A stretch of 64,000 nt of DNA from Scheffersomyces stipitis CBS 6054 (GCF_000209165.1 NC_009045.1:1661949-1725948), one strand, 5' to 3'; counted from the first letter of the stretch, positions 35,825-45,747 are shown. Program-made: numbers and translations. The notes: generated from the letters alone by a model not told the origin.

Positions 35825-35999
35825 CCGCGACAATTTCGGTTTTATTAGTGCTCCCAGTTACGCTACTGTGTCTCGTATTACGCACCAATATGTTTATTAC
35901 TATAGATCATTCATAGCAGGATTTCCACTTGCTGTTAGACTTAGACAATAGCATAGAAAGGCAAATATATACATCATTTTTCGGAAGTGTAACTATACA

Positions 36000-36602
36000 A
36001 TGGTGTCAGAAGCTCATGTGGACGACTCCAGACGGTATGGACCGATCTGGGCTCAGATATCTGAGCTCAAATGTCATTTTGCTGCTACTGAGACATTGAT
36101 TGAGAGTAAAACTGAATCCTTGGCTAATATCTCGCTGCGGTACGCTGTTACAAGGCAAAATTACATAGACGACGACCTGAAGGATGTATTTGTGAAAATG
36201 AGAACCCAATTGGCTCAGTTGTTACAAGTGGCATCTGGGAATAGACATGTAACACGTTCCAATACAAATTCAAATTCAAATTCAAATATAGAACAGAAAC
36301 TGACTTCGTTGAAAGATCCTAAAGAAACTCACAATGGAAGAAACAAGGACATTTTCGGAATATTAAAAAACAACTCGCAAGATTCACTAGCTTCAATTGC
36401 CAAACAGACAGATGTTTTACGGAACATCACCAATTTGGCACCACTGATCCAGACATGTGTCGATGAACTAGTTGACAGCATTAGCATTCTCAGTGAGATT
36501 GCTCCATACAATGAGACGAATAAGAACAATCTTAAAAATATGCTCTTGCTGGTAGAGGCAGTTGTTGATTCGTTTGGGCTAGAGCCCAGGATACGTCAAT
36601 AG
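36000..36602 (+). CDS. Small helical protein of unknown function
   Basis: A 200-residue protein I do not recognise. The first ~85 residues look helical and amphipathic (SELKCHFAATETLIESKTESLANISLRYAVTR ... LKDVFVKMRTQLAQLLQVA), suggesting a coiled coil. A linker contains an Asn-Ser repeat (NTNSNSNSN, encoded by near-tandem AATTCA). The C-terminal part is again helical (LVDSISILSEIAPYNETNKNNLKNMLLLVEAVVDSFGL). No signal peptide or membrane segment. The architecture would suit a small subunit of a kinetochore, vesicle-tethering or autophagy complex, but this is speculation. It shares a 318-bp divergent promoter with THS1, and its 3' end converges with MRPL38. Confidence 0.6.
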   Translation: MVSEAHVDDSRRYGPIWAQISELKCHFAATETLIESKTESLANISLRYAVTRQNYIDDDLKDVFVKMRTQLAQLLQVASGNRHVTRSNTNSNSNSNIEQKLTSLKDPKETHNGRNKDIFGILKNNSQDSLASIAKQTDVLRNITNLAPLIQTCVDELVDSISILSEIAPYNETNKNNLKNMLLLVEAVVDSFGLEPRIRQ

Positions 36603-36824
36603 AAAGATACAGTAACGGAAGAAATACAGTAACTGAAGCTATATACTCGAAGATATACAGCCTCCTATGATGAGGACAAAATTAAACGACACAAGCCATA
36701 CCGCAGAGACGTGAAAGAACCATACCTACAGAACACTATATCTAAATAATGACATTAATGTTTCATATATTAAAATGTATATACAAGAAATGAAGTTCGT
36801 AGTGGGGCTATCATATCCAAGTCT

Positions 36825-37223
36825 CTAAAACGTCTTTGGAGCCAACGACACGATCTTGTTGTACTGCAAGTCTCTTAACTCCTTGGCTACAACAGACGAG
36901 ATTCTTGTTCCCAAAGGCTCACCACTCTTGTTGACCAAGACACATGCATTATCATCAAATCTGACTACAGAACCGTCGGGTCTTCTGAATGGAGCTTTGG
37001 TTCTTACCACTATGGCACGACAAATATCTCTTCTTTTCACTCTGTTGTTGGCTGATTGGCCGGTGATTTCTGCTTGTAAGGGTCTGGCCTTCTTGACTAC
37101 TACTGTTATTTCATCTCCGACCTTGGCAAAATTCAATGGCCCGTGACGCAACACTTTAATACATTCCACAACTTGGGCTCCGGAGTTGTCGATGACGTTC
37201 AAAAGCGATTTCAAGTAGATCAT
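36825..37223 (-). CDS. MRPL38: Mitochondrial ribosomal protein uL14m
   Basis: A 132-residue protein of the L14 family. It starts [25 protein letters not shown], with the uL14 pattern (NSGA...CI.VL), then [13 protein letters not shown], then [45 protein letters not shown], which is the L14 signature, and ends [17 protein letters not shown]. Length agrees with mitochondrial uL14 of yeast (138 residues). It is a component of the large mitoribosomal subunit at the subunit interface. The short start without a long presequence is usual for this protein. Confidence 0.93.
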   Translation of the reverse strand: MIYLKSLLNVIDNSGAQVVECIKVLRHGPLNFAKVGDEITVVVKKARPLQAEITGQSANNRVKRRDICRAIVVRTKAPFRRPDGSVVRFDDNACVLVNKSGEPLGTRISSVVAKELRDLQYNKIVSLAPKTF

Positions 37224-37270
37224 TGTTGCTGGTGTCGAAACAAGATCATGTTCACGTTCACTTCAGAATC

Positions 37271-37280
37271 TGAAAATTTT
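37271..37280. promoter_or_regulatory. AATTTT-type element at MRPL38
   Basis: TGAAAATTTT lies 48 bp upstream of the MRPL38 ATG. In Candida-type yeasts AATTTT/RRPE-like elements are linked to mitochondrial ribosomal protein genes, a link lost in Saccharomyces. A single match in AT-rich DNA is modest evidence. Confidence 0.35.
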
Positions 37281-37668
37281 GTTTTATATCATTGATTATT
37301 TTGGTAATGTGCAGGATATTCACTCCATACATAGAACTCGAACTTTATGTATGCATCTATATGCTTAAAGGGCTATAGTCACATTGACATATCTTTGATT
37401 TTGAGCCAACATGTTACTGACTCAGAACTATAGTGGAAAGATATTGAATTCATCCTGATTTTGTAGACACTTGGGTCTGTTCTAATTGGAAACTTTTTGC
37501 ATCTACTGGTTTAGCTTTTGAGTTGCATTTAGAGGCAACCATACAGGATTGCAAGATTCTTATATAGATCTAAACTATCATCATTATACTTTCAATTCTC
37601 AAACAACTTATTCTATTACACCTCTATTCTACAATCAGGATATTACTACATGCATCTTGATCTTTACG

Positions 37669-38241
37669 ATGTATATAGGGAAAGTGCTGCTATGGAATAT
37701 TAATTTCTCAAAAAGGTTGAAATATCGTCGATCTCTAAGTACTATCAGAGAATGGAATGAGTCCGAAATTATCACTGATAGGAAGTCTCGTTTCCAAGCA
37801 AGACATGTACAGATAAACGATCCCAGTGAGGTGACACCAGCCCTTGACCAATTTGTATTCCAACATAAAAGTATAGTCAAAAACGCGAGCCATCCTCATA
37901 TAATAGCTTGGAGAACTGGTATCCCAGAGTCTGAGCCAATACCCAAGTCTGAATATTCGATACAAGATAAAAATAGAAGTTCCTTTTGGAATAGGTCTAC
38001 CAGCATGTGTTCTGGCACTACCAGGTTTACTAATGTACAGCAGGGTTATAAGGATAATGGAGAGAAAGGAGCCGGTTCAAGGCTCTTGGAGCAGGTTTTA
38101 GTTAATAACAATATCTACAATGTTCTTGTGATAGTAACTCGATGGTACGGTGGAAATCCCATTGGAAGTCTGCGGTTCCGCCACATCGTTAACAGCAGCT
38201 TGAACAGTCTTAGAAAGGGAAATAGACTTGAGAATCGATGA
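37669..38241 (+). CDS. IMPACT/UPF0029-family protein (YDL177C-like)
   Basis: A 190-residue protein with the IMPACT (UPF0029) fold. Signatures are SEIITDRKSRFQARHVQI near residue 32 and DNGEKGAGSRLLEQVL...NVLVIVTRWYGGNPIGSLRFRHIVNSSL near the end. The RWYGG block and the DxGExxAGxRLL block are intact. It lacks the RWD domain of Yih1, so it resembles the stand-alone protein YDL177C of Saccharomyces rather than the Gcn1-binding regulator. The frame is open upstream of the ATG, but only to non-ATG codons. I chose 37669 as the first ATG. The next gene on the same strand starts only 70 bp after the stop. Confidence 0.75.
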   Translation: MYIGKVLLWNINFSKRLKYRRSLSTIREWNESEIITDRKSRFQARHVQINDPSEVTPALDQFVFQHKSIVKNASHPHIIAWRTGIPESEPIPKSEYSIQDKNRSSFWNRSTSMCSGTTRFTNVQQGYKDNGEKGAGSRLLEQVLVNNNIYNVLVIVTRWYGGNPIGSLRFRHIVNSSLNSLRKGNRLENR

Positions 38242-38311
38242 AATTGGCGGTATGAGTACATCGGCTCTGTAAGTTCTGTGTTATCGTAATCTTCTATTTA
38301 TATATTGCGGT

Positions 38312-39022
38312 ATGGCTGTTCTAAAACTTAACAATCGTACTTTTGAATTCATTGCAACTGAAAGCTGTGGATCCAATATTTCAGTCTTCAAGATAGTGAA
38401 CGCTATAAAAATAGGTAGAGTGATAATGCCAAAAGCTGTCATCACTGCTGTGAAAGTAGCTGTCATAGCTGTTCTAGTCCTGGGAATATACGAGACGATG
38501 ACTCTTCCTGTTCCCCCGCATTTGGAGCATGGAGGAAACTGGCAATTCTTGACAAACTTGAGTTTGATAGCCACGACAGTATATGTTGTATTGGATGTGA
38601 TACAGTTTAATTCTACATTTTTAATATATTTCCATCATCTTTGTGGAAATCTCGAGTTTGTGGTTACCGTCACCTACTGGACCTTGATAATCTTGTTTCC
38701 CGAGATGTTAAATTCAGACTCCTTTGATGTTTCTCTTCTGCTTGATCTCAAGATCCACTTTTTGCCTTACTTGGTCCTATTGCTATTTTACAGGAAGCCG
38801 CTCATCTCCTTTGGCCAGTCATTTCTTCTTTCTGTTGTATCCATGCTAGGTTATTGGGCCTGGATTGAGTACCTTGTGCATACAGATCCTCAACTGAGGT
38901 ACCCTTATCCGTTTTTGAATGGTCTCGGACTTGCGGATAGACTGGTATGGTTCGTATCTCTCATAGCTCGTAGTACCATCAACTACTTGTTGGAATGGGC
39001 CAAGAGCAGCATTCTTGATTAG
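38312..39022 (+). CDS. AIG1/FAR-17a family membrane protein, copy 1
   Basis: A 236-residue multispanning membrane protein of the FAR-17a/AIG1 family. Family members AIG1 and ADTRP are threonine hydrolases of fatty-acid esters of hydroxy fatty acids. The catalytic Thr of the family corresponds to Thr81 in GGNWQFLTNLSL, and the catalytic His to His149 in LLDLKIHFLPYL. Both are present. About six hydrophobic segments cover residues 42-220. Met39 is an alternative start that would remove a polar N-terminal extension absent from copy 2. It converges tail to tail with copy 2, with only about 90 bp between stops. Confidence 0.72.
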   Translation: MAVLKLNNRTFEFIATESCGSNISVFKIVNAIKIGRVIMPKAVITAVKVAVIAVLVLGIYETMTLPVPPHLEHGGNWQFLTNLSLIATTVYVVLDVIQFNSTFLIYFHHLCGNLEFVVTVTYWTLIILFPEMLNSDSFDVSLLLDLKIHFLPYLVLLLFYRKPLISFGQSFLLSVVSMLGYWAWIEYLVHTDPQLRYPYPFLNGLGLADRLVWFVSLIARSTINYLLEWAKSSILD

Positions 39023-39115
39023 AAATATTTCAACTGCACAATAAACCTCTATAGATATATAACTAGACGAAGCACAAAAATAATAAATCAAATCTATTTA
39101 AGACCACGCCACAAC

Positions 39116-39871
39116 CTAGTCGATCTTCTTCGATTTCCTCTCGAACGAATCGAGTTCCATGTCGATCTTGTCGTCGAGCTTCTCATTGTAGACTACCACT
39201 ACGTCGTATAATTTGCGCATTATCAAGAACTGCGCGAATGCTACAAGAGCCACCATGGCAAATACCACCATTCTCTTTTCATCCGAGTCGACATCCAAGA
39301 AGGCGTAGGGGTATCTTGCTCCCTTTGTGACGTCGATGAGGTTCTTGAGCAAGAACCAGTAGCCCAGAGTCAACGACAAAACAAGCCCGAGAGCTGTGGT
39401 AGTTTTGATGGTCCACCGAGGCATGAATACAAAGTAGTCGATGAGCAAAGACACCACGGGCATCAAATGAATCGACAAGTCTGTTGATAAGGGAAGTTTG
39501 AACTTTGAGGGCTCTCCTACTAGTAGGTGGAGGAAAAAGAGACGAAGGGGCCAGTAGATCATTGTGACGATGCTTTCGAGTGCAAGACCCATGGGATGAA
39601 TATTGTTCTTGAAGTCGAACAACAATTCGGACTTGGTTAAGTGGGCTACAAACCCGATGAGAAACACGAAGAGCGAGTATACAAGCGAAAGGTTGGTGAG
39701 AAACTGCCAGTGGCCAGCTTCAGCCAAATGGTCTGGAAGCTCGATGGTCAAGATGTTGGTCTGCATGCCATAGAGCCCAATCACTAAGGACACCAAATCG
39801 ATAGTTAAAATCACTTTGTTGCCAACAACACGTCTAGACGGAGTTGGAGATGGTGAAGGTGACGACGACAT
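39116..39871 (-). CDS. AIG1/FAR-17a family membrane protein, copy 2
   Basis: A 251-residue paralogue of the neighbouring plus-strand gene. Shared blocks are GHWQFLTNLSLVYS (catalytic Thr59), STDLSIHLMPVVSLLIDY (catalytic His135), LGYWFLLKNLID and ARYPYAFLDVDSDEKRMVVF. The N-terminus is a short Ser-Pro stretch and the C-terminus a charged, possibly helical tail (NEKLDDKIDMELDSFERKSKKID) missing from copy 1. The proteins have diverged widely, so the inverted pair is old. Substrate unknown; lipid ester hydrolysis is inferred from the family. Confidence 0.75.
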   Translation of the reverse strand: MSSSPSPSPTPSRRVVGNKVILTIDLVSLVIGLYGMQTNILTIELPDHLAEAGHWQFLTNLSLVYSLFVFLIGFVAHLTKSELLFDFKNNIHPMGLALESIVTMIYWPLRLFFLHLLVGEPSKFKLPLSTDLSIHLMPVVSLLIDYFVFMPRWTIKTTTALGLVLSLTLGYWFLLKNLIDVTKGARYPYAFLDVDSDEKRMVVFAMVALVAFAQFLIMRKLYDVVVVYNEKLDDKIDMELDSFERKSKKID

Positions 39872-40608
39872 TACAAGAGAAGTTATGTTAAGAGTTACAA
39901 CTAAAAAAAAGAAATATCAAAAGAACAGACTGTCTTTGGAATGAAAAAGTGAAAATCTCACGATCAATTCAACCCTGGAAAATACTTCAACTGGATCACC
40001 AGAGAACTGTACAAGCAAGCAGTAGCAGGAGAATATCAAAAGGATACAGCCCCTGAAAAAAATATATTAGATAAGAATGCCTGTATACTCCTTAGTGAGA
40101 AAGTGAGATTTTGTATGAGAATGATTGAGAGTAAGATGCAAAATCTACCCCTAAATACATTGGGTGTGAATGTTCTCTGGTGAATTTTAAGGCTCTATAT
40201 GTCTAACTATGTGTGCCAACCAAAGCGTTACCATGTCATCCAAAGTATATGGGATGATTTGGAGTGTATAATAGTACAATTAGTGGCTATGAAGAATGAA
40301 ATGGTAACCGCAGATGCGTCTAATCAGTGTTGCCCTTTTCTGGAGTTTAAATAATGATACTATGTATAAAGCGATTGAGTTTATTTCCATACCAGCTTAG
40401 TCTCAAAGTGTTTCATTTTATATCAATAAAATCTTTGTATAAGATTACTAGTGTTCCTTGCGGCTTTAATCTTTCAAAGTTTTCAAATCTTCTCTGGTCA
40501 TTCAGTTCATCTGTATCGTATCTGTTCATTCTGTTATTCTTACCTATATATAAGGAATCTGTTCCAACCCTTCTATCAATTTCCATTTCTATTTCTCAGC
40601 TTCTACAC
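39872..40608. other. Intergenic, AIG1-like copy 2 promoter
   Basis: About 740 bp. It is T-rich and A-rich with no gene; the 100-codon plus-strand frame at 40354 is hydrophobic low-complexity and unlike a real protein. Confidence 0.45.
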
Positions 40609-42048
40609 CTAGTGGTGACTGAAAAACCCTCTAAAGCCTCTGGATTTGGAAGTTGACCTTGATCTCGATCGCTCAGAGTCTGACACAGATGGGGATGCAG
40701 AACCACTGTTTCTGCCTCTCTCTTCATCTCTTCTAAATGCCTGGTTAGTTGGGCCTCTGTTCAACCCAGCCAAGTTAGTGTAGGAACTGTTTCTAGAATT
40801 AGTGGGGCTTATGATGCTAGGCTTGGTTCTCTTTTTGGTATACGTTCCACTGATGTCGATGTCAGCAATCCACTTCTGGAAGTATTGAGGATTCAAAATA
40901 GGACTCTCTAATTCTTCGATATGGTGGTACGAAGGCTTGACAATAATGACAGGAACTAACGCACATTCTAAAAAATGTTTGGAAAACGACTGCTTCGACA
41001 AAAATGACCGATGATTTGTCTCCTTACCATCATAATGATGCGTTCCTATGCACATCATAGCAGGTCTATATTCGTCGATAGCCTTCTTCAAGAGCTTCTG
41101 TGGCTTCCCGATCACTACTTCGTACACAAGTGATACTTTCTTCAATCTGCTGTTGATGGCATCGATCTTGGCGAGTGCTCTGTTAGCCCGTTCCATGTCA
41201 ACAGCATGGTGGGTTTTCTCATCTAAAACCTGGAGTACTACAATTGAATCACCATTAATTACCATTTCTTCGAAGAGCCACTCGATAGCCCTCAATGATT
41301 CAGTATCGTTGTTGAAACCAGTTAAGAATGTCTTGTTATTCCTCCTGAATCTGTACTGCGGATGTTTAAGTTTGAAGATGAGCGACTTTCGATGCTCATT
41401 CCTCGAAGTGTCGAACGAAACTCCACGTTCAAAAGACTGCAACCGGTTCAAATTGGGTCGCCCTGGTTTGGTGGGCGTAGAAGCTCTAGTATTTAATGAA
41501 GATTGTGAAGCAGTAGGTAATAATAAACTGGGAAGCGACTGGAAGTCCAATGGAATAGGGGCTATTACAGGCGATAACGTGGGTGTTACACTTCCAGAAA
41601 CTAGTGGTGATTTGATGGAGTCTGAATCATAATCGTCATAATATAGTCTACCTAAAAGATCAGCAGAGTTGTTCTGCTGTTTATATAAATCAATCGTATC
41701 TTCGCTCTGATGATATAAGAGAGCATTCAACTTGGTATTATGTTCAGTTTCATCTTCAATTTCAATGAGAGGAACCGATTTGCGTCTCTCTTTGAGTTCG
41801 CCTTCGCTATCATTAACATTAAATTGATCGCTGTTGTTTTCATTTTCCGAGCTGTCTTCGTCTTTTCCTTTCGGTCCGTCTTTCAGGTTTTCTTTCAAAT
41901 TTTCTTCTTCGTTATCGTTGTTCTTGGTTTCGTCCACTTTGACATTGACTCCATCATCTTTGACTTCGTGGCTACTTCTGCCTTGAGTGTATCTATTAGG
42001 AAGGGTAGGGTTATAATATCCCAAGGGTCCCTTGTGAACGCCAACCAT
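40609..42048 (-). CDS. Universal stress protein domain protein
   Basis: A 479-residue protein with one UspA-type domain at about residues 238-375. The domain opens with KTFLTGFNNDTESLRAIEWLFEEMVINGDSIVVLQVLDEK, continues through the A.A.L.......V.YE..IGKPQKLLKKAIDEYRPAMMCIGTHHYDG segment, and closes with SFSKHFLECALVPVIIVKP. The nucleotide-loop G-x2-G-x9-G(S/T) pattern of ATP-binding Usps is altered here (GTHHYDGKETNHRSFLSKQSFSKH). The N-terminal 235 residues are acidic and disordered, and the C-terminal 90 are Ser/Arg-rich. Both flanks are likely phosphorylation targets. Fungal homologues have this disordered-Usp-disordered layout. The cellular role is not established. Confidence 0.8.
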   Translation of the reverse strand: MVGVHKGPLGYYNPTLPNRYTQGRSSHEVKDDGVNVKVDETKNNDNEEENLKENLKDGPKGKDEDSSENENNSDQFNVNDSEGELKERRKSVPLIEIEDETEHNTKLNALLYHQSEDTIDLYKQQNNSADLLGRLYYDDYDSDSIKSPLVSGSVTPTLSPVIAPIPLDFQSLPSLLLPTASQSSLNTRASTPTKPGRPNLNRLQSFERGVSFDTSRNEHRKSLIFKLKHPQYRFRRNNKTFLTGFNNDTESLRAIEWLFEEMVINGDSIVVLQVLDEKTHHAVDMERANRALAKIDAINSRLKKVSLVYEVVIGKPQKLLKKAIDEYRPAMMCIGTHHYDGKETNHRSFLSKQSFSKHFLECALVPVIIVKPSYHHIEELESPILNPQYFQKWIADIDISGTYTKKRTKPSIISPTNSRNSSYTNLAGLNRGPTNQAFRRDEERGRNSGSASPSVSDSERSRSRSTSKSRGFRGFFSHH

Positions 42049-42512
42049 CTCAACAGTGATAGCAAATAACAGTTGAAAAACAAAATAATGTTAAGTTGAA
42101 GACCTACGTGAAAACTAATAACTCCTATGGGCTTTATCTGTTACATTGTTCTGGAAGCTTGGCCAAAAAGCACGGGCTTCTTGCCTCAGCGGCTCCTAAG
42201 GAAAAGCCGTACAAGGTTGCATTCCCCGGGCCTGTATACAATCTTCATTTCTTTATCGCTGGAAGTACCAAGCGTTCTATATATGCAAATGTTATTATTT
42301 TGTTGGTGTCTATAAATGATGCAAATTACGCTGTTTTCGTTAGTGTCCACATGAATGGAATATTAATATGGTATCAGAGTCGACTCTGATAAAGAATCTC
42401 TTTTCTGGATTTTTGTTCTGGACCTCCTCATCTCACCCCCTTCATTTTATAATTTTTTCGAAGCAACTGTCTTGCGACGTTTCATTTCTTGAGTTCTGCT
42501 ATTTTCCAGTTT
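42049..42512. other. Intergenic between the Usp and MFS genes
   Basis: About 460 bp. A 97-codon plus-strand frame here starts with a non-ATG codon and is not supported. No clear motif. Confidence 0.45.
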
Positions 42513-44291
42513 TCAGGAGGATGTTTCTTTGTCCACTTTTATAGTTTCATCATTCTCAACTCCTTTACTCTTAGTAGGCAACCGGTGGTTAACCTGAAAG
42601 CATGAAGCTATCAAGCATAACCCTCCGAATCCAGCACTTACGTGGAAAACATTTCTGATTGCACCCATAATCTCGTTTTTGATGAAGTACTGCGCAGCCA
42701 GAGATAATTGATTGAGAATCGTGGTGTTAGACAAAATTTCCGACAACTCTATAGAACTGAGTTCCTGAGCCAAGGCAGGATCAGTGATATTACTTAGGGC
42801 ATGTGTCAATTTACTTTTGAGCGATTCATTGTACGTAAGCGTAGCCAAATCAGCAGCGACAGCCCCACAAAGTGTCCTAAGGAAGTTGTAGTATGTAGTA
42901 GCCATAATTGTACTTCCAGCAGTCTTGGGAGCAGAAACTTGAACAAGCATAACTGTCGACTGGACTTGCATACCCGTAGATAAGCCAGGTAAAATAAGCA
43001 AACCAATAATCTTTGCTAAATTCGAGTCCACATCCAACAAATACAAGATGGAATTTCCCACGAGTCCACAAGCGGCTGCAAATATAGAAAATGGCTTGAT
43101 AAATTTGGTCTTCTGGATAAGTAGTGATCCTCCGATTGAACTTATCACAGAGGAAATAATCAACGGCAAGAGATGAAGTCCAGATTCCCAAGCATTCCAG
43201 CCGTGTATAACCTGAAAGTAGACTGAAATATAAATCTGGTTAGAGAAAAAGTAGCCAAACATGGCACATCCTGTCAAAACCGAAGCTTCCACTTGCCATG
43301 ATTTAGCCACATCAACCGGAATTAGTGGATATTTTGAGTAATTGAAGTTCCAAATCAAGAACGCAATAAGTAGGAGACCCCCTACGGTCAAGCAGACAAT
43401 AACGGGAGCAGATTTCCAATCAAATTCTTGGTTGGACCCAAAACTGAGCCCAAGTAGAATCAATACTGCGGCACCGCAAACAAGTAATGTTCCTACGTAA
43501 TCCAACAACTTCAACTTTTTCAATAACTTCCCTTTTGGCTTTGGCGGATTGAAGAAAAGTTGCAAGTATACAAAAGCTGCTCCTCCAATAGGGATATTGA
43601 AATAGAAGCACCATCTCCAACTAACTCTTGAAAGCGCCCCTCCTATCAAGGGACCAATAATTGAAGCTGTTGTACCTGTCATAGACATTAACATCATCCC
43701 GTAGGTACGATATTGGATAGGAAGTACTTCACTCAATACGACAAACACAGAAGCCTGGATTCCTCCAGCACCTACACCAGCCAATACCCTTCCACCAATC
43801 AACATATCCATGCTGTTGGATAAAGCACAAAGTAGAGTACCTGCTTCAAAAAATATCAACGATATGCTCAATGTCAACTTTCTACCAATAAGAATTGAGA
43901 GTTTGCCCCATGTTTGCGTTAGCACAGCTATTGCCAAAAGATATCCCGAAGTGATCCAGTTGATTTTGCCGACCCCGTCAAATTTGTTACCGACTTCGGT
44001 AAGAATTATGAGAATGATTGTCTGGCTTATAGACATAATGAACAAACTGAGCAAAAGTGCAACCACACATAGAGCTAGTCTGTATCCATGGAGATATTGG
44101 TCCTCTCGTCTTGTTCCATCTCCGGCATTACTTTCTTCAAATACTTCCTCCTTGCCATTTTCTACACTAACAGGGATACTTTTCTCTGAGTCTTCTAGTT
44201 TCGTCATCTTAGTACATCTTAGTCCGTTTTCTATTAATTGAAGATTTGGAGAGAATCGGCTTGATTTTATATGAATCGAGTAGACGGACAT
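42513..44291 (-). CDS. MFS transporter, DHA2 (14-spanner) family
   Basis: A 592-residue membrane transporter of the drug:H+ antiporter 2 group, related to Azr1, Sge1 and the Vba vacuolar amino-acid permeases. Around 14 hydrophobic segments are visible. Family motifs include SISQTIILIILTEVG in segment 1, WGKLSILIGRK between segments 2 and 3 (motif A-like), and GGRVLAGVGAGGIQASVFVVLSEV (motif C). WRWCFYFNIPIGG follows. The first ATG is 44291. A second ATG at 44207 (MTKLEDSEK) gives a more typical short acidic N-terminus and may be the real start. Substrate cannot be read from sequence. A paralogue lies at 58265-59989. Confidence 0.85.
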   Translation of the reverse strand: MSVYSIHIKSSRFSPNLQLIENGLRCTKMTKLEDSEKSIPVSVENGKEEVFEESNAGDGTRREDQYLHGYRLALCVVALLLSLFIMSISQTIILIILTEVGNKFDGVGKINWITSGYLLAIAVLTQTWGKLSILIGRKLTLSISLIFFEAGTLLCALSNSMDMLIGGRVLAGVGAGGIQASVFVVLSEVLPIQYRTYGMMLMSMTGTTASIIGPLIGGALSRVSWRWCFYFNIPIGGAAFVYLQLFFNPPKPKGKLLKKLKLLDYVGTLLVCGAAVLILLGLSFGSNQEFDWKSAPVIVCLTVGGLLLIAFLIWNFNYSKYPLIPVDVAKSWQVEASVLTGCAMFGYFFSNQIYISVYFQVIHGWNAWESGLHLLPLIISSVISSIGGSLLIQKTKFIKPFSIFAAACGLVGNSILYLLDVDSNLAKIIGLLILPGLSTGMQVQSTVMLVQVSAPKTAGSTIMATTYYNFLRTLCGAVAADLATLTYNESLKSKLTHALSNITDPALAQELSSIELSEILSNTTILNQLSLAAQYFIKNEIMGAIRNVFHVSAGFGGLCLIASCFQVNHRLPTKSKGVENDETIKVDKETSS

Positions 44292-44650
44292 CTGTGTATG
44301 AAGTCCTGCTAAATCCTCGTAAACCCCCTAAACACCGAAAAACTTGACATATGTCAAAAAATGTATTCATTACAATGGAGAAATTGGAGAAGTAATTCAT
44401 TCGAGATTTCAGCCCAACTATGGTTTCAGGGAATTATAAATGTGTTGTAGAAATTGACTTTCAGAGGAAATAAGAGGATATCATAAACGCGATGAAAAGT
44501 TTCTCTGAAAGAAGTATATATAATAATGTGCATATTAAATGCTACTAATGACTTCAGTAGATATTGTAGTAATACTACAAGAATATCTCTGTAGAATTTC
44601 TTTTGAGCAGAGATGCAAGAGTGATGGTCTATTTACAAGGTATGCACAGT
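44292..44650. other. Intergenic, MFS promoter
   Basis: About 360 bp of AT-rich DNA. It contains TATATATAATAATG near 44515 and a short TAGTAATACTA palindrome-like stretch near 44570. No gene. Confidence 0.45.
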
Positions 44651-45442
44651 TTACTTAGATTCATCTATGAAACGGCCGTTGTTGACACCCGAATTTTTTT
44701 CTATTATTCCCCATATTCTATCCATCTTCAAACCTCCGAGATTGTCCACGACGAAGTAGTGCCTTTTTTTATTGGATTCTGGGTCTATTTCTTCCCAGGT
44801 AGAGTACGGTGCCAAAAGAGGGAACCTCGCTTGTTTCAGCAACAGTAACAGCTTGTTGCCAGAAACATGCAAGAGCTCGTTGACGGTTCTGCTGCCGGTA
44901 AAATTCAACTTTTCACAAATCAATTTTTCATCACCTACTAAGTTTTCTAAGGTTTGGGGCTTTTCTTTGTCGTAGAGTCTAAAGATTCTCGTGACATAGT
45001 CTCTTGTCTTGTATTGGACAATAGCGGCAGGCATAAACGTACCAACCAAAGTCCCAAGTGCATAAATATCTTCGAACTGGGTCGATTCGTAGAACAATTT
45101 GGCGCCGTAAATTCCCAAAACAGCAAAACTCAAAGTCAAACGTTTGAGCATCCCTACGTGTTTTCCACCTGGAGCCTCATAAAGAGCCAGATAAGACAAG
45201 CGGTAGTTGTCCGGAAGTGCAGTGCTCCTTAAAGAATTGGGCTTGTGCACATATACGACGTCGTTGTAAAGTGTTGGCGACCAGGGATTGTTTTCGGAGA
45301 TGATCTCGTCGGTTTCTATGGTGGAGTCTGACGACTTGAAGTTGGCTTTATGTTTAAGGTGAGCTGCGGAAGCCAGTGAGAAGGCAGCGGTACTTCGTAC
45401 AGAAGCACAAACAGTAACGACTCTCCGTGAAACAGAAAACAT
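44651..45442 (-). CDS. Mitochondrial TMEM70-like membrane protein
   Basis: A 263-residue protein. The basic, acid-free N-terminus (MFSVSRRVVTVCASVRSTAAFSLASAAHLKHK) looks like a mitochondrial presequence. Two hydrophobic segments follow at about residues 100-118 (LTLSFAVLGIYGAKLFY) and 127-145 (IYALGTLVGTFMPAAIVQY). Next comes the YVTRIFRLYDKEK segment, which resembles the YVIRLY region of TMEM70, and a hydrophilic matrix-type domain. The two-helix hairpin and overall plan match the TMEM70/TMEM186/TMEM223 family, whose members help assemble respiratory complexes. The match is to the plan more than to identity, so the name is tentative. Confidence 0.5.
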   Translation of the reverse strand: MFSVSRRVVTVCASVRSTAAFSLASAAHLKHKANFKSSDSTIETDEIISENNPWSPTLYNDVVYVHKPNSLRSTALPDNYRLSYLALYEAPGGKHVGMLKRLTLSFAVLGIYGAKLFYESTQFEDIYALGTLVGTFMPAAIVQYKTRDYVTRIFRLYDKEKPQTLENLVGDEKLICEKLNFTGSRTVNELLHVSGNKLLLLLKQARFPLLAPYSTWEEIDPESNKKRHYFVVDNLGGLKMDRIWGIIEKNSGVNNGRFIDESK

Positions 45443-45747
45443 TGGTGTGTAAGTAACTGAATTATAAGGTAGTTTACTAGATAGCTAATTTACATACATA
45501 TAACCAGTTTAACATTACATAGTTAACAGTCTGGTATACAGCCGCAACAAGACGATGTGGCACAAAAACTTTTTTCTTGTGGTGAGAATATTGATCAAAT
45601 TCCATTGCCATTATCAACAGAAGGCGTCATTGGCTCTTCATCACCAGGATTCCGCAGCTGAGACTTGCCCTTTCTCGTTATCATTATCCGTTAACTTCAT
45701 CACCTTAATTGTAAACATTTCATACATCCAGCCAATCACAGTCAACC
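45443..45747. other. Divergent promoter of the TMEM70-like gene and SRP1
   Basis: About 305 bp shared by two divergently transcribed genes. No gene and no certain motif. Confidence 0.45.

Noticed and set aside
42096..42389. 97-codon plus-strand frame between the Usp and MFS genes
   Set aside because: It begins at a TTG codon, lies in a promoter region and shows no recognisable motif.
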